From: JACMLD01 sp963705285
GTDB taxonomy: Bacteria; Bacteroidota; Bacteroidia; Chitinophagales; Chitinophagaceae
Reading direction: 5' to 3'
Length of the DNA stretch: 64,000 bases
Assembly: GCA_963705285.1 (NCBI GenBank)
Contig: OY970066.1
Span: 1,364,001 to 1,428,000, forward strand
Below the pieces are notes generated by a model that made no database searches, was not told the DNA's origin, and saw nothing but the letters and a program-made list of their open reading frames with translations. Shown here piece after piece: positions 61,994 to 64,000 of this stretch; the first letter of the stretch is position 1; each line of letters begins with the position of its first letter. A program made the translations under genes and the position numbers.

Positions 61994-63370
61994 TCATTCT
62001 TGCTGCCGTATTTTCCACATCTCATTAAATGTTTTATCTGAAAAGTTAAGTCCGGCGCGGTGGGTGGTCCAACCTTTGAATAGTTTATTAACTGCCCAGT
62101 TCTTTATTGTACGGTTGCCTTTGTTCATGAGGTTGCGGTTGAGGCTGGCGGTTTTCCAGGCCTTCCAGGCAAGATTTTCTGTTGTAGACGAGGTTCGTTG
62201 TTCTACTGCTTCATGCCTGTTTTCGAGCAGTAATTCATGTAAATTAATTTTTACTGCGCAAACTTCTGTGCAATTGCCGCATAACGATGAAGCATAGCTT
62301 AAGTGTTTCCACTCATCCATTGCTTTCAAATGTGGTGTTATCACTGAACCAATGGGGCCGCTGTAGGTGGTTCCGTATGTATGGCCCCCAATATTTTTAT
62401 AGACAGGGCATGCGTTAAGACAGGCGCCGCAGCGTATACAGTACAAGCTTTCCCTCGTCTTTGGATTGGCCAGCAGGTTGGTGCGGCCATTGTCGAGCAA
62501 TATTACATACATCTCATCTGGCCCGTCTGGTTCGCCGGGTTGTTTTGGCCCGGCAACGATGGTATTGTAAACGGTTACCTGCTGGCCGGTTCCAAAAGTA
62601 GACAGCACCGGCCAGAAGAGCGCCAGGTCTGTAATAGACGGAATTATTTTTTCTATGCCGGCAATAACAATATGTGTTTTTGGAAAAGCGCAACTGAGAC
62701 GTGCATTGCCTTCATTTTCTGTAATGGCAATGGCGCCGGTATCTGCTATAATAAAGTTGGCGCCGGTTATACCAATTTCGGCTTCTGTATATTTTGTACG
62801 CAGTTTTTCCCTCGCTATCAGTGTAAGTGCTTCCGGCGACAGGTTGGGCGCTGTATGTAATTTTTCATGAAAAAGTTTGGCCACATCTTCCTTGCTTTTG
62901 TGCATGGCTGGCGTAACAATATGATAAGGCGGTTCGCCATCTAACTGTTGTATGTATTCGCCCAAATCAGTCTCAACGCTTTCAATACCCAGTTCTTCCA
63001 AAAAATGGTTCAGCTTAAGTTCTTCTGTAACCATGCTTTTACTTTTCACAATGCTGCGGCAATTTTTTGCAAGGCAGATTTTTTTTATTTCCTGCAATGC
63101 CTCCTGGGCGTCTGCTGCCCATATTACTTTGCCACCGCGTTTAGTGAATGCTGTTTCAAAGGTTTCCAGTTGCGTATCAAGTGTTTCCAGGGCACGCCAT
63201 TTTATATTCTTGGCACGCTCTCTTGCAGTGCTGATATCTGCAAATTGTTCTTTGCCTTTGGGCACGCTGGCGTTGTAACGGCCGATATTAAAATTGATTT
63301 TTCGCCGGTGATCCAAATCGGCGGATTTAACGGTGCTTTTAGCGTTGAAGGAAGAAGCGGATTCAGACAT
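61994..63370 (-). CDS. lutB: Lactate utilisation iron-sulfur protein LutB
   Basis: A 458-residue LutB/LldF protein. A LUD domain (about 60-300, KNCRSIVKSKSMVTEELKLN, ITGANFIIADTGAIAITENEGN) precedes a ferredoxin-like part with two 4Fe-4S motifs. These are CIRCGACLNACPVYK (near 307-321) and CGNCTEVCAVKI (near 361). A C-terminal region typical of LutB follows (GKLNFSDKT-type end). With LutA and LutC it oxidises lactate; lutC is at 36,105 and lutA is not in the window. The 127 bp upstream hold gttcgaagttc/gaacttagtgaac words. Confidence 0.95.
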   Translation of the reverse strand: MSESASSFNAKSTVKSADLDHRRKINFNIGRYNASVPKGKEQFADISTARERAKNIKWRALETLDTQLETFETAFTKRGGKVIWAADAQEALQEIKKICLAKNCRSIVKSKSMVTEELKLNHFLEELGIESVETDLGEYIQQLDGEPPYHIVTPAMHKSKEDVAKLFHEKLHTAPNLSPEALTLIAREKLRTKYTEAEIGITGANFIIADTGAIAITENEGNARLSCAFPKTHIVIAGIEKIIPSITDLALFWPVLSTFGTGQQVTVYNTIVAGPKQPGEPDGPDEMYVILLDNGRTNLLANPKTRESLYCIRCGACLNACPVYKNIGGHTYGTTYSGPIGSVITPHLKAMDEWKHLSYASSLCGNCTEVCAVKINLHELLLENRHEAVEQRTSSTTENLAWKAWKTASLNRNLMNKGNRTIKNWAVNKLFKGWTTHRAGLNFSDKTFNEMWKIRQQE

Positions 63371-63497
63371 ACTGTTTTTTTGTGTGGCAGTCCCCGGGTT
63401 CGGAGTTCGAAGTTCCGCGTCCGAAATTGCTAAGTTCGAAATTCCTGCGTCAGCGGGTTGTACGCGTTAGCAACTTTTGAACTTAGTGAACCTTGAA
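63371..63497. repeat. GAACTT/AAGTTC-type words between lutB and the DUF3109 gene
   Basis: gttcggagttcgaagttcc (about 63,400-63,418) and agttcgaaatt face gaacttagtgaaccttgaactaccgaac (63,479-63,505). This is an inverted, hairpin-prone repeat that extends into the last codons of the DUF3109 gene. Confidence 0.65.
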
Positions 63498-64000
63498 CTA
63501 CCGAACTTCTTTTGAAGTTTTCTCTTTAAAATATTTTGCTGCAACCTGTTCAAGTAAGCCATAAAAATGTTCGCCATATTTTCTTATCAAAGCATTTTTT
63601 AAGAAAACATAGGTAGGCACTTTTAATTTTTTGCCCAATACGCAGGCGGGGCTGCACATGGTTTCGCGCGGCTCGTAATTGAGCATCTCGTATTCCTTGC
63701 TCTTTTTTATTTTTATGGGATAGAGGTGGCAGCTAATGGGTTTTTGCCATTTGATCTTTCCCTGGTTGTAGGCCTGTTCAAATGCGCACATGATGATGCC
63801 TTTTTTATCGCGGTAGCCATAAGCGCATAGTTTGCCGCCAATAGTAGGTGTTACCCAGCCAAACTCCCTATCGTACTGATAACGTCCTTCTTTTTCCGTT
63901 ACTGCAATGCCCTCCCTGGTCATAAAAGGTTTTACAATATCGTATGCATTGTTTACTTCATTCAGTTCTGCTTTTGTAAGAGGCGCACCAGCGTCGCCAT
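63498..64000 (-). CDS. DUF3109-family protein, 5' end beyond the window
   Basis: The frame stays open from 63,498 to the window end, so the true start is outside. The methionine at 63,923 is internal, because the upstream codons read GDAGAPLTKAELNEVNNAYD, the family's N-terminal consensus. The protein is Cys-rich (LCAYGYRDKKGIIMCAFEQA, ISCHLYPI, MCSPACVLGKKLKVP), as in a zinc- or iron-binding family. The function is not known. The last codons use the same gaacttc repeat words as the spacer behind it. Only about 165 residues are visible. Confidence 0.88.
   Translation of the reverse strand, partial: GDAGAPLTKAELNEVNNAYDIVKPFMTREGIAVTEKEGRYQYDREFGWVTPTIGGKLCAYGYRDKKGIIMCAFEQAYNQGKIKWQKPISCHLYPIKIKKSKEYEMLNYEPRETMCSPACVLGKKLKVPTYVFLKNALIRKYGEHFYGLLEQVAAKYFKEKTSKEVR

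Overview
The window looks like a chromosomal stretch from a Bacteroidota bacterium, most likely of the Chitinophagaceae type. This is inferred from three SusC/SusD outer-membrane pairs, promoters of the Bacteroidota form (TTG, about 20 nt, then TAnnTTTG), start codons without an obvious Shine-Dalgarno sequence, a CarB without its C-terminal regulatory domain, and several families common in this group (DUF5777, DUF7033-type deacetylases, DUF4369-TlpA proteins). No tRNA, rRNA, prophage or CRISPR array was recognised.

Layout. 1-6.2 kb holds housekeeping genes: a lipoprotein cyclophilin, a small unknown gene, a GNAT acetyltransferase convergent with a YbjQ-type protein, serS, and an MMPL/RND exporter. 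6.5-21.6 kb holds three consecutive SusC-SusD pairs, each with a terminator behind it; pairs 1 and 2 share a duplicated promoter/leader of about 100 bp. No glycosidase, sulfatase, peptidase or local regulator lies between them, so the substrate cannot be read from context. A TlpA-like thioredoxin lipoprotein faces them. 22.9-30.6 kb has gatB, a double-PDZ protein, a 0.6-kb intergenic repeat array, alaS, and a divergent M23 peptidase, followed by a MerR-type regulator with an AT-hook-like N-terminal extension.

31.4-32.4 kb is a complete IS1595-type insertion sequence with 20-bp terminal inverted repeats and an 8-bp target duplication. 32.4-46.2 kb has an MscS channel, a propeller-like lipoprotein or exported protein overlapping an LpxH-type hydrolase, a gamma-glutamylcyclotransferase-like gene, lutC, ftsH, rsfS, birA, a small HExxH protein, a DMT transporter, purH and a ComEC-like protein. 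46.3-64 kb has a YncE/phosphoesterase fusion, a tricorn-like S41 protease, a DinB-family protein, carB, a second M23 peptidase, a BCP peroxiredoxin, a haem-binding lipoprotein next to a DUF5777 barrel, a DUF7033-type deacetylase, lutB and a DUF3109 protein cut by the window end. lutB and lutC are about 25 kb apart here.

The most unusual aspect is repetitive DNA. At least five intergenic spaces carry different families of simple-consensus or tandem repeats (periods about 7, 85, 86, 97 and 149 bp), some dispersed to several loci and in both orientations, often touching stop codons. Related-looking repetitive segments also seem to have been accepted in frame inside essential genes (birA, alaS). 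No single new multi-gene system was identified; this repeat ecology and the duplicated SusCD promoter are the best leads.
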